Shown: positions 1 to 6,412, numbered from the stretch's first letter. The stretch: 8,290 nucleotides of DNA from Alphaproteobacteria bacterium (GCA_013297545.1 JAAFHH010000043.1:4302-12591); one strand, 5' to 3'. The notes: generated by a model not told the origin, from the sequence alone. Numbers and translations are program-made.

Positions 1-572
1 TCCTCTGCCGGCGCTTCGATGCCGGGCGAATATTCAAGGCCGGTGGAGAGGCCGAGTGCGCCCTCATCGAACGCGGCTTCAGCCAAGTGCACCATCGCCT
101 GGAGGCGATCAGGGGCGTCGTCCGCGGCCTCATGCAGCGCCCCGTGACCAACCAAGGCACCGACATTGACCGCAGGCTTTGCGGCTTCGAGGCGAGCCAG
201 ATAGTCCCCAAAACTGCGCCAGTCGAGCGGAATGCCAGCCTCGACAAAGCCAAAAAACCCCTCGCCCCGGCCGCGACCAGACCAGGGGGCCGTGCTGTGG
301 CCGCATTGGCCGATGATCTCGGTCGTCACCCCTTGGCGGATCTGGCTGTCGGCTGCTCCATCGACCAGCAAGGTAAAGTCCGAATGGGTGTGCAGATCGA
401 TGAAGCCGGGCGCGACGATCAGGCCGGTCGCATCAATCCGGGTTCCGGCCGCAGCGGCGCGGAGGTCGCCGATCGCGACAATCCGGTCGCCGCTGAGGCC
501 AACATCCGCGCGGACCGGGGCCGCCCCCGTGCCATCCACCACCGTGCCGCCGGTTATCAGGATATCGATCAT
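1..572 (-). CDS. N-acyl-D-amino-acid deacylase (D-aminoacylase), 5' part only
   Basis: Zinc amidohydrolase that would release a free D-amino acid and a carboxylate from N-acyl-D-amino acids, probably in the cytoplasm. The first 190 residues are visible and the rest lies beyond position 1 (family members are usually close to 480-500 residues). Seen: an amidohydrolase N-terminus (MIDILITGGTVVDGTG), the metal-site motif APGFIDLHTHSD with His61 and His63, GQCGHSTAP with Cys90 at the place of the zinc-ligand cysteine of D-aminoacylases, VGHGALH at 141-147 and GLSTGLEYSPG at 173-183. The ATG at 570-572 follows GGGAGGG (577-583 on the complement) at good spacing. The gene is divergent from the MocR regulator, which makes it a likely target. 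The exact substrate (N-acyl-D-Glu, D-Asp or neutral D-amino acids) cannot be told from this part. No signal peptide is seen. Confidence 0.9.
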   Translation of the reverse strand, partial: MIDILITGGTVVDGTGAAPVRADVGLSGDRIVAIGDLRAAAAGTRIDATGLIVAPGFIDLHTHSDFTLLVDGAADSQIRQGVTTEIIGQCGHSTAPWSGRGRGEGFFGFVEAGIPLDWRSFGDYLARLEAAKPAVNVGALVGHGALHEAADDAPDRLQAMVHLAEAAFDEGALGLSTGLEYSPGIEAPAE

Positions 573-606
573 CGGGCCCTCCCATGCCCGACAGCGTGAC
601 AGTCGC

Positions 607-657
607 CGGGTGCAACCCGTAGGTCCAGACTGGACGGATCGATTGGGCCAGTTTACC
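607..657. promoter_or_regulatory. Probable MocR operator region in the divergent intergenic spacer
   Basis: A perfect 13-bp palindrome, GTCCAGACTGGAC, lies at 623-635. The half site GGTCCAG (622-628) recurs as GGGCCAG (645-651) in the same orientation, 23 bp downstream, about two helical turns. A second small inverted repeat, CGGGT-GCA-ACCCG, lies at 607-619. MocR regulators typically bind paired direct repeats, sometimes with an inverted repeat, close to their own promoter; CTGGAC-type cores are known for some members such as TauR. The position between two divergent genes fits autoregulation plus control of the deacylase. Binding itself is inferred. I see no convincing -35/-10 pair. Confidence 0.5.
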
Positions 658-666
658 AGCACGGGT

Positions 667-675
667 GGGGGAGGG
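667..675 (+). promoter_or_regulatory. Ribosome binding site of the MocR gene
   Basis: A purine-rich GGGGGAGGG stretch ends 8 bases before the ATG at 684. It supports that start over downstream in-frame ATG codons, which would cut into the DNA-binding domain. Confidence 0.6.
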
Positions 676-683
676 CAGACACC

Positions 684-2189
684 ATGCGCAGCACGGTGGA
701 TGAGGCGATGTGGCTGCGGCTGTTTCGCCAGTTCGATGGCAGGAGTGCGACACTGCAAGGCCAGATCAAGGAAATGCTGGTCCACGCCATCCTCGATGGC
801 CTGGTCGCCAGCGACGCCCGCCTGCCATCGAGCCGGACCTTGGCCGACGCGCTCTCGCTCTCACGCACCACGGTGTCGCTCGCGTTGCAGCAAATGCTGG
901 ACCACGGGTTCCTGACCTCCCGGCCGCGCAGCGGGCTCTACATCAACCAAGACGTGCTCACCCCCTATCTGGGGGCAGCGGCGCGCCCGGCCAGCCCCGC
1001 TGCCTTCGACTGGCAGCGCCGCCTGCGGATCACCCCGACCGCCCAACGCAACATCGCGAAGCCGAGGGACTGGCAGAGCTACAAATACCCGTTCGTCTAC
1101 GGCCAGTTCGACCGATCCTTGTTTCCAATGGGCGATTGGCGCGAGTGCGCGCTGGAAAGCCTGACCGCGAAGGCAATCGAAGCCTGGTCGCCCGATCAGA
1201 TTGATCGCGACTTCGAACCGCTGGTCGACCAATTGCAGCGCCGCGTGCTGCCGTCCCGCGGGATTTGGGCGGCGCGCGAAGAAATCCTGGTCACGCTGGG
1301 CGGGCAGCAGGGCTGCTATCTGTTGGCCGATCTGCTGATGGGCAAGGCCACCACCGTGGGCGTCGAAGACCCAGGCTTTCCCGATGCCCGCAACAATTTC
1401 GGCCTGCGCGCGGGGACTGTGCTGCCACTCGTCATCGATGCCGATGGGCTGATCCCCGACCAGCCGGATCTGCCGTCTTGCGACTATGTCTACACGACAC
1501 CGAGCCACCAGTGCCCCACCAACGTCACCATGCCGCTCGATCGGCGCGAGGCGTTGCTGGCCACGGCGCACGCCCACGACCTCGTGATCATCGAAGACGA
1601 CCATGAAAGCGAGCTCAGCTTCACCGGCCGGCCGCTGCCAGCGCTGAAGAGCTTGGACCGCGACGGCCGGGTGATCTATGTCGGCAGCCTGTCGAAAACC
1701 TTGGCGCACGGGGTGCGCATCGGCTTCGTGGTAGCAGGCGCCGAGCTGATCGCGGAGCTGCGCGCCCTGCGCCGCTTGAACCTGCGCCATCCGCCCGCCA
1801 ACAACGCCTGTGCGGCGGCGCTGTTCTTAGCCCAAGGCCACCGGGACAGTCTGGTGGCACGCCTCAACACCCACTACCGCGACCGCAGTGCTGCGCTGCG
1901 ATCCGCGTTGGCGCTACACCTGCCGGGTGCCGAACTCGCCAAATCCGCTGGCGGCTCAGCGGCGTGGATCGACCTTGGCGCCACCCTCGATGGCCCCGCC
2001 CTCATCGAGGCCTGCCGCCAGCGCAGCGTGCTGATCGAAACCGGCGACGTGTTCTTCGCCTCCCCGCCCGCGCGCACCCGCTACCTGCGCCTGGGGTTTT
2101 CCGCGATCCCGCTGGAACGGATCACCGGCGGTATCCGCGAGCTTGCGGGTGCGATTGCGGAGGTGGGCCCCTTAGTACCGGGCCGTTAG
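684..2189 (+). CDS. MocR-family PLP-dependent transcriptional regulator (GntR HTH plus aminotransferase-like domain)
   Basis: A 501-residue fusion regulator of the length usual for MocR/GabR/PdxR proteins. Residues about 20-90 form the GntR-type winged helix (LPSSRTLADALSLSRTTVS at 47-65, then the wing TSRPRSGLYI at 78-87). Residues from about 130 to the end form a fold-type I aminotransferase-like domain, with TLGGQQG at 204-210, TTPSHQCPTNVTMP at 271-284, IIEDDHESE at 302-310 and the PLP lysine in VGSLSKTL (Lys338). Members bind PLP as an internal aldimine and respond to an amino compound or to PLP; they usually act on adjacent genes. The divergent deacylase is the obvious target, and an amino acid, perhaps a D-amino acid, is a plausible effector (inference). 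Odd: the usual Tyr of EDDY is His307 here, one base (CAT for TAT) away. It is convergent with the TPR gene, with 34 bases between the stops. Confidence 0.93.
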   Translation: MRSTVDEAMWLRLFRQFDGRSATLQGQIKEMLVHAILDGLVASDARLPSSRTLADALSLSRTTVSLALQQMLDHGFLTSRPRSGLYINQDVLTPYLGAAARPASPAAFDWQRRLRITPTAQRNIAKPRDWQSYKYPFVYGQFDRSLFPMGDWRECALESLTAKAIEAWSPDQIDRDFEPLVDQLQRRVLPSRGIWAAREEILVTLGGQQGCYLLADLLMGKATTVGVEDPGFPDARNNFGLRAGTVLPLVIDADGLIPDQPDLPSCDYVYTTPSHQCPTNVTMPLDRREALLATAHAHDLVIIEDDHESELSFTGRPLPALKSLDRDGRVIYVGSLSKTLAHGVRIGFVVAGAELIAELRALRRLNLRHPPANNACAAALFLAQGHRDSLVARLNTHYRDRSAALRSALALHLPGAELAKSAGGSAAWIDLGATLDGPALIEACRQRSVLIETGDVFFASPPARTRYLRLGFSAIPLERITGGIRELAGAIAEVGPLVPGR

Positions 2190-2210
2190 TTGCATCGGAA
2201 TAAGCGACAG

Positions 2211-2240
2211 TGGATCTCGCAGCCTATGCCGCCAGATCCA
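2211..2240. terminator. Weak hairpin between convergent genes, possible bidirectional terminator
   Basis: TGGATCT (2211-2217) pairs perfectly with AGATCCA (2234-2240) around a 16-base loop. It sits between the mocR stop at 2189 and the last codons of the leftward TPR gene (stop at 2224). There is no T run on either side, so intrinsic termination is only a possibility. A second small hairpin, GGCCC/GGGCC (2166-2184), lies inside the mocR end. Confidence 0.25.
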
Positions 2241-4350
2241 GCACGAGCGCGTCTTCGCGGGTGATGATTGCCCGATCAAGTGCGTCCATCTGCTCCGCCG
2301 TTAGCGTGCCGTCAGCCGCGCTGAAGCGCGCGCGCATCAGTGCAGCCAAGTCGATAATCTCAGCTGTTGGCCGCGCGGTCTCGGACGCTTTGAGGTCGGC
2401 CAGCATCGCCGGCAGATCCTGGCGCTCGCCATGGCAGTGCGCGCGCAACAACAATGGGAAGGCGAGAATGGTGGCGCTGGGGCGGTGCGATCGCTCGATC
2501 TCGCGCGTCACCAGCGCATAGGCGCCGTCGATCTCTCGCGCCCGCAGTTGCACACTCGCCAGCAGCAGCCCGAACGCGCGCCGTGTCGACTCGAACGGAC
2601 AGTCGACCGCGGCTGCCTTGACCAGTTCAACCGCGGTCGCATCGCCGGTGCGATGTAGCAGCGTCGCCCATACGTAGCGATCACGCCAGTCCTGCTGGAC
2701 AACCGGGTTCTGCCACTGCAGCAGTTCGGCCGCCTCATCCATGCGCTGCAGGCCAACCAGCGTGCGCGCCCAGGCGTTCTTGACCACCCGGTTGAAGGGG
2801 AAGCGCGCAGCCGTGTCGGCGTAAGCTTTAAGCGCGTCTTCTGGTCGACCGAGTTCGCGCAGTGTTTCGGCCCGCCCGGTGCGCGCGACGACGTCGTTGG
2901 GGAAGTCGGCGACGGCGTCGTTGTAGGCCAGGAGCGCGTCTTCTGGTCGACCGAGTTCGCGCAGTGTTTCGGCCCGCCCGTTGCGCGCGACGACGTCGTT
3001 GGGGAAGTCCGCGACGGCGTCGTTGTAGGCCAGGAGCGCGTCTTCTGGTCGACCGAGTTCGCGCAGTGTTTCGGCCCGCCCGGCGCGCGCGACGACGTCG
3101 TTGGGGAAGTCGGCGACGGCGTCGTTGTAGGCCAGGAGCGCGTCTTCTGGTCGACCGAGTTCGCGCAGTGTTTCGGCCCGCCCGGCGCGCGCGACTGGGT
3201 CGTCTTCAACCTGTAGCGCTAGGTCTAGCAACTCTAGGCTGGCGTCGCTGTCGGTGGCGCCAACGCGCGTGGCCATAGCGCTCAAGGTTTGGCAGGCAGG
3301 GTGGAGTGCGCCGCTATTCAGTTGCCCTTCGATGAATTTGGCCAGGGCGGCGTCTGCGCGTTCCCTGCGACCGCCCTCAAACTGTTGCACGAAGAAGTCG
3401 ACTTGTTTTTGGGCTGCTCGCAGGGCCTTCCCCACGTCGATCGGTTGTGGGGGGCGACGCATTCTTGAAGTTGCATCAGCGGTCGCCCATACTGCAATAG
3501 TGCGGGCAGTTTTTGGGAAGTAGGCAAGCTCAGCCGCAGCTGTGCGGATCATCGTTTCGTCTGAGACAGACGGGGCTGCTATGATTGGTGAAGACTTGGG
3601 GAATACAAATGATTGTTTGAGAGTGGTGAGGAATTTCCGGGTAGTCAACTGGCTGCGGAACATCGAAAACTGAGAAAACCCCCTGAATATTTTGGTATCC
3701 CACACCGATTGATCGCCACCCAACCACGCTTCGACATAGGCCGCCACGAAGCCAAAATCGAGGATATCTTGATCGATTTCGAGTTGACTGCGTTCAGCGA
3801 CGCCGGCATCGCGGCTCTGGATAAGGGTGGCTTCCAAAAGCGCCGAAATCTTCGCGTTGGTTTCTTCGATCAAGCCAAGGCGTGTTGCTGACACAGCATA
3901 TTCGAACAGCGTTGCTTCCTCATGGAGGCGGCTTTTTATACTGATGCGAATGGCGTCTTCAGTCAGCGCACCTTCCACAGTTGGGCAGCCAAGCAGGCGC
4001 GCTTTGGTGAATTCACGCACCTCCGGCGCAGCTTGGCGCATCGACGCCGCGCGCGCGAGATGCCAGCGGCGGAGGTCTTCATCAAAGTCCGCGTCCATGC
4101 CGGAAATCAGATGATCCAGTGCCGCGAACTTCGCGCTCCAGTCGCGCAAAGGGCCGTGGAGTGCCGCGGCATCCGCAAAGCGACCATCCAAGAACCGTAC
4201 TTCAGTGTCTGCTTGCGCGTAGAGGTCAAACATCGCGTCGGCACGGCATGCAGCACTCTTTGCACTGTCCCACAGCAACAGAGCAGGGCGCTTGTTTTCA
4301 AAAAACAATGCCGCTTTCAACACACCTTTAATTGCCACATGCGTAAGCAA
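2224..4350 (-). CDS. Large TPR-repeat protein of unknown function, probable TTG start
   Basis: A protein of about 708 residues that I cannot assign to a known system. Numbered from the TTG, residues 1 to about 385 look mostly helical without a recognised motif. Residues 386-521 are four consecutive 34-residue tetratricopeptide units; the first three are nearly identical (each VARxGRAETLRELGRPED onward, ending ADFPNDV) and the fourth diverges in its second half. Residues after 521 hold weaker TPR-like helices. TPR arrays make protein-binding superhelices, so a scaffold, sensor or partner-binding role is likely. Start choice: AAGGAGG (4359-4365) sits 8 bases before the TTG at 4350, whereas the in-frame ATG at 4380 has no good ribosome site. 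Either start overlaps the upstream cysteine-protein gene (stop at 4328), by 23 bp from the TTG, implying translational coupling. There is no signal peptide or clear membrane segment. The 5' half is poorer in G+C than the flanking metabolic genes. Confidence 0.85.
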   Translation of the reverse strand: MLTHVAIKGVLKAALFFENKRPALLLWDSAKSAACRADAMFDLYAQADTEVRFLDGRFADAAALHGPLRDWSAKFAALDHLISGMDADFDEDLRRWHLARAASMRQAAPEVREFTKARLLGCPTVEGALTEDAIRISIKSRLHEEATLFEYAVSATRLGLIEETNAKISALLEATLIQSRDAGVAERSQLEIDQDILDFGFVAAYVEAWLGGDQSVWDTKIFRGFSQFSMFRSQLTTRKFLTTLKQSFVFPKSSPIIAAPSVSDETMIRTAAAELAYFPKTARTIAVWATADATSRMRRPPQPIDVGKALRAAQKQVDFFVQQFEGGRRERADAALAKFIEGQLNSGALHPACQTLSAMATRVGATDSDASLELLDLALQVEDDPVARAGRAETLRELGRPEDALLAYNDAVADFPNDVVARAGRAETLRELGRPEDALLAYNDAVADFPNDVVARNGRAETLRELGRPEDALLAYNDAVADFPNDVVARTGRAETLRELGRPEDALKAYADTAARFPFNRVVKNAWARTLVGLQRMDEAAELLQWQNPVVQQDWRDRYVWATLLHRTGDATAVELVKAAAVDCPFESTRRAFGLLLASVQLRAREIDGAYALVTREIERSHRPSATILAFPLLLRAHCHGERQDLPAMLADLKASETARPTAEIIDLAALMRARFSAADGTLTAEQMDALDRAIITREDALVLDLAA
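2788..3195 (-). repeat. Tandem 102-bp repeats encoding TPR units
   Basis: Four 102-bp units in phase with the reading frame: 3195-3094, 3093-2992, 2991-2890 and 2889-2788. The block CTGGTCGACC recurs on the plus strand at 2841, 2943, 3045 and 3147, exactly 102 bases apart. The first three units differ by only a couple of bases: the codon before GRAETL varies between Ala, Asn and (fourth unit) Thr, plus one silent Ala change. Near identity extends from about 2829 to 3195; the 3' half of the fourth unit is diverged. Such identity, including at third codon positions, points to recent duplication or gene conversion. Confidence 0.9.
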
Positions 4351-5239
4351 TGCACAGCCCTCCTTTCTTGTTGAGGGCATTCACTTTACTTTCGACACCA
4401 TTGCGGTGCATCGGCACATCCGCAAAGCTAGCAGGATCAAACCTCGCCGTTTCAGCATCCGTTGGTGCGCGAACACATGACACTGCACTCGGTGTTACCT
4501 TACCATAGACGTGTGCCTCAATGAAGTCATCGGTGGCACGGTTGCCGTCGGTGCGCAGCAGAACGGCGGCGAAATCATCTCGCTGCATCGCGGGCGTCAG
4601 GTGTCCGGCGAGCTTGGCAACGGCAAGCATCGCGCGGCCGCCCCAGTCGCTGCGATAACCTAAAAGTTCCTCCCATGTCCGATAGCCGTCACCTCCAATG
4701 ACGTCTTTGCTCCAGCTTTGATACTGAAACGTATTCGCATGTGTAAAAGTAGTGCGCTGGTGAATCATATTTTCTGACAATGTTAGATGGAACAGTCCGT
4801 AGCTCCACAAGCCTGTGTTGTCCAGGCTGAGCGCACCCATCACGATCTCGTCTTTGTAGCCCGGAAACATTCGCTCATCCGTCTCGGACCGCCTGATGTG
4901 ATCGCGATCCTGTGCCGGTAGGCGTGCCTCACCCTGAACCTGGCGGTGATAATTTGTATAAAGTGAGTCTTTGGATTTCAGCAACCATTCTAAATACTCG
5001 CGATTGACTGCGATGACGATCTGACTGTCTTGCGCCACTGCCTGTTCGAAGTCGCCAATCACGCCGGCTTGGCCTGAATGTGCTTGCTTGGCATCATCGT
5101 AGCGGCGCTGCAACTCGGCCGCACCGCGCTCAGCGCGGCGGACGTTCGGATAGCCAAGATCCTGCTCACAGCCAGGGCAATTCCGCTGTGACAGGTATTC
5201 CATGCGACAGGTTGCAAGCTTAGCACAGGGTGTTGACAT
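4328..5239 (-). CDS. Unrecognised protein with N-terminal Cys4 (zinc-ribbon-like) motif
   Basis: 303 residues from the ATG at 5239. Cysteines at 5, 11, 21 and 24 (C-x5-C-x9-CPGC) suggest a small zinc site. A charged helical stretch follows (about 32-70, YPNVRRAERGAAELQRRYDD). The core has FPGYKDEIVMGALSLD at 125-140, then SYGLFHLTLSENMIHQRTTF at 146-165, and DDFIEAHVYGKVT at 237-249. A YG-x-L-x-L...R-T-T-F block followed by an EAH-x-x-G block is reminiscent of some ADP-ribosyltransferase-like conserved families (such as DUF3626-type proteins), but this is my impression only and no catalytic triad is proven. Start: the frame is open to TTG 5314, but the ribosome sites are weak at all options; ATG 5239 keeps the Cys cluster intact at the very N-terminus. 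It is 117 bp downstream of the RES toxin and overlaps the TPR gene, so it is likely co-expressed with the latter. It is clearly lower in G+C than the flanks (24 of 60 bases at 4741-4800), which fits horizontal acquisition. Confidence 0.7.
   Translation of the reverse strand: MSTPCAKLATCRMEYLSQRNCPGCEQDLGYPNVRRAERGAAELQRRYDDAKQAHSGQAGVIGDFEQAVAQDSQIVIAVNREYLEWLLKSKDSLYTNYHRQVQGEARLPAQDRDHIRRSETDERMFPGYKDEIVMGALSLDNTGLWSYGLFHLTLSENMIHQRTTFTHANTFQYQSWSKDVIGGDGYRTWEELLGYRSDWGGRAMLAVAKLAGHLTPAMQRDDFAAVLLRTDGNRATDDFIEAHVYGKVTPSAVSCVRAPTDAETARFDPASFADVPMHRNGVESKVNALNKKGGLCIAYACGN
4359..4365 (-). promoter_or_regulatory. Ribosome binding site that favours a TTG start for the TPR gene
   Basis: AAGGAGG, read on the minus strand, lies inside the 3' end of the upstream gene. 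It is 8 bases before the TTG at 4350-4348, the best Shine-Dalgarno match in the four-gene block. It lies downstream of the alternative ATG at 4380, so that ATG could not use it. Confidence 0.65.
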
Positions 5240-5356
5240 ACGGGTCTCGGCAGACGTGCAGCAGCCGGTTTCGGTGCGTCGCGTACCGTGTGCCACTCTA
5301 TGTGCAACCGTCAAGATTGGTCACCGCGCGGCACCTCGGCTTGGCCAGCCGCGAGC

Positions 5357-5848
5357 CTAACTGAACAAGCGCTGATCCCAGAACACGGGCTCTGGCATCG
5401 TGTGGGTGAAGCGCTTGGCGTCGGGGTGGGCGCGGTTGATCAGGATGTTTCGCTCCAGGCGGGCCGGGATGGAGGGGACGACCAACAGGGCGGAGCGCCG
5501 CTCGGTGATCCAGGCATCGCCGTAAGCTTTGCAGATCCGCTCTGATGGTCCATCCCAGCCTGGGTAGTCATGGGCTGGAAACACCTCAACGCTGGTGCCG
5601 GCGGGGATTTGGATGGCGATCCAGTGCATCGCCGTCGGCAGGATGAAGTTCAAGTGCACCAGCTTTTCCAGCAGGGCCGTGGAATAGTGCTCGGCCGCAT
5701 AGATCACCGCGGTGCCGCGGCTGTTCCAGCGGCCCGGATAGCGTGCGACACCCGCATCGTCGTAAATCGGGAATGCCCCGCGCGGATCACCGAGGCGGTA
5801 GGCAGTTTGGCTCGTGTCGAGGCGGCCCGGCGTGCCGGTGCCCGTCAC
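5357..5848 (-). CDS. RES-domain toxin of a RES/Xre toxin-antitoxin pair
   Basis: 163 residues, essentially a whole RES domain. Family members attack NAD+ (NAD+ phosphorylase MbcT and related NAD+-degrading toxins) or ADP-ribosylate targets (ParT on Prs). Seen: TAYRLGDPR with Arg18, YPGRWNSRGTAVIY at 37-50, STALLEKLVHL at 56-66 with the conserved Glu61, and VVPSIPARLERNILINRAHP at 123-142 with the conserved Ser126. The Arg, Glu and Ser that name the family are all in place, so the toxin looks intact. The start is GTG at 5848, in a GTGA overlap with the antitoxin stop, so the two are translationally coupled. A gap of 117 bp separates it from the next leftward gene. Which of the two chemistries applies cannot be told from sequence. 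Confidence 0.9.
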   Translation of the reverse strand: MTGTGTPGRLDTSQTAYRLGDPRGAFPIYDDAGVARYPGRWNSRGTAVIYAAEHYSTALLEKLVHLNFILPTAMHWIAIQIPAGTSVEVFPAHDYPGWDGPSERICKAYGDAWITERRSALLVVPSIPARLERNILINRAHPDAKRFTHTMPEPVFWDQRLFS

Positions 5849-6270
5849 ACGCCACCGCCGTAGGCACCGCGTCCCATCAGGTTGATGACGGCATCCGCCC
5901 CCGGGTCGCTCGCGACCACCACGTCGCGCGGTGGCCGGCCGTCGAGCATCGGGTGGGGACGGCGCAGGAATTCAGCCGCACTCGCGGCATCTCCCCACAC
6001 ACTGATCGCAAAATCCCAGACCTTGGCGAGACGGGCGACCTTGTTGCCCTCTTCGACCGACAGGCGCCCGTGCGGCGTCTTGCGACGGCGCGACAAGGTT
6101 GCCTTGGGCACGATGCTGGCGCTGAAGCGCGCATCTTCGGGTGCGACCAGCTGCACCATTTGGTCGAGGGCTGCAACGGGCAGGCCACGCTCCACCCGGC
6201 GGGCGATCTCGAACGGGGATCCGCCGGAGAGCCGGTCACTCGTTAGGATCGGGATCGGGGTGGCTGCCAT
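5845..6270 (-). CDS. Xre/MbcA/ParS-type antitoxin partner of the RES toxin
   Basis: 141 residues from ATG 6270. The N-terminal part (about 18-65, PFEIARRVERGLPVAALDQM, ending ATLSRRRK) fits the Xre-like helix-turn-helix of these antitoxins. The C-terminal part (about 66-141) fits the DUF2384 toxin-binding domain: GRLSVEEGNKVARLAKVWDF, then WGDAASAAEFLRRPHPMLDG, RPPRDVV and the tail INLMGRGAYGGGV, whose end normally plugs the RES active site. An in-frame ATG at 6300 is possible, but it would place the repeat operator inside the gene; both ribosome sites are weak (GGA 7 bases before 6270). The gene lies upstream of the toxin, overlaps it by 4 bp, and probably represses its own promoter. Confidence 0.87.
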   Translation of the reverse strand: MAATPIPILTSDRLSGGSPFEIARRVERGLPVAALDQMVQLVAPEDARFSASIVPKATLSRRRKTPHGRLSVEEGNKVARLAKVWDFAISVWGDAASAAEFLRRPHPMLDGRPPRDVVVASDPGADAVINLMGRGAYGGGV

Positions 6271-6283
6271 GGCGCGTTCCAGC

Positions 6284-6316
6284 CTCAGATGAGACCTCAT
6301 CGTGGCTCAGATGATA
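6284..6316 (-). promoter_or_regulatory. Repeat operator and -10-like element upstream of the antitoxin gene
   Basis: CTCAGATGA occurs twice in the same orientation (6284-6292 and 6306-6314, start to start 22 bp). Between them is a perfect inverted repeat, GATGAG-AC-CTCATC (6288-6301). On the minus strand TATCAT (6316-6311) is one base from a -10 consensus and overlaps the second repeat; no good -35 is visible. This layout matches an autoregulatory operator bound by the Xre antitoxin or the toxin-antitoxin complex. Occupancy is inferred. Confidence 0.5.
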
Positions 6317-6368
6317 CACGAGGGCCACTCACCGCGATAGCACTGTACGGCACCCGCGGAGTGTCGAT

Positions 6369-6383
6369 ACTGGACCGGACCAG
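6369..6383 (+). promoter_or_regulatory. Possible MocR-type site upstream of otnK
   Basis: CTGGACCGGACCAG (6370-6383) is a 14-bp near palindrome with 6 of 7 pairs matching. It contains ACTGGAC (6369-6375), the same 7 bases found at 629-635 in the mocR upstream palindrome. It lies about 30 bases before the otnK start. This is one short match, so a shared regulator is only a suggestion. Confidence 0.35.
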
Positions 6384-6412
6384 CAGCTGGCGCCGCAAGG
6401 GCAGGGGATCTG

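Noticed and set aside
87..915. Open frames on the plus strand at 87-599 and 232-915
   Set aside because: They lie opposite the N-acyl-D-amino-acid deacylase gene and over the mocR start; the translations are low-complexity Arg/Pro-rich and show no family motif.
861..1790. 309-codon open frame on the minus strand inside mocR
   Set aside because: It is antisense to a gene with clear MocR motifs throughout; long antisense frames are usual in high-GC DNA.
2788..3195. Regular repeats as a CRISPR array
   Set aside because: The units are 102 bp, contiguous, coding and lack unique spacers.
2508..3278. Repeat-rich frames in other phases over the TPR repeats (2508-3209 minus, 2862-3278 plus)
   Set aside because: They owe their repetitive Arg-rich translations to the 102-bp repeats; the TPR frame alone gives sensible protein on both sides of the repeats.
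3613..4374. Plus-strand frames 3613-3891, 3827-4114 and 3922-4374
   Set aside because: They are antisense to the TPR gene, without ribosome sites or recognisable motifs.
5315..5356. Possible terminator hairpin after the RES toxin gene (CTCGCGGC/GCCGAG on the minus strand)
   Set aside because: The stem needs a two-base bulge and has no T run; not strong enough to report as a feature.
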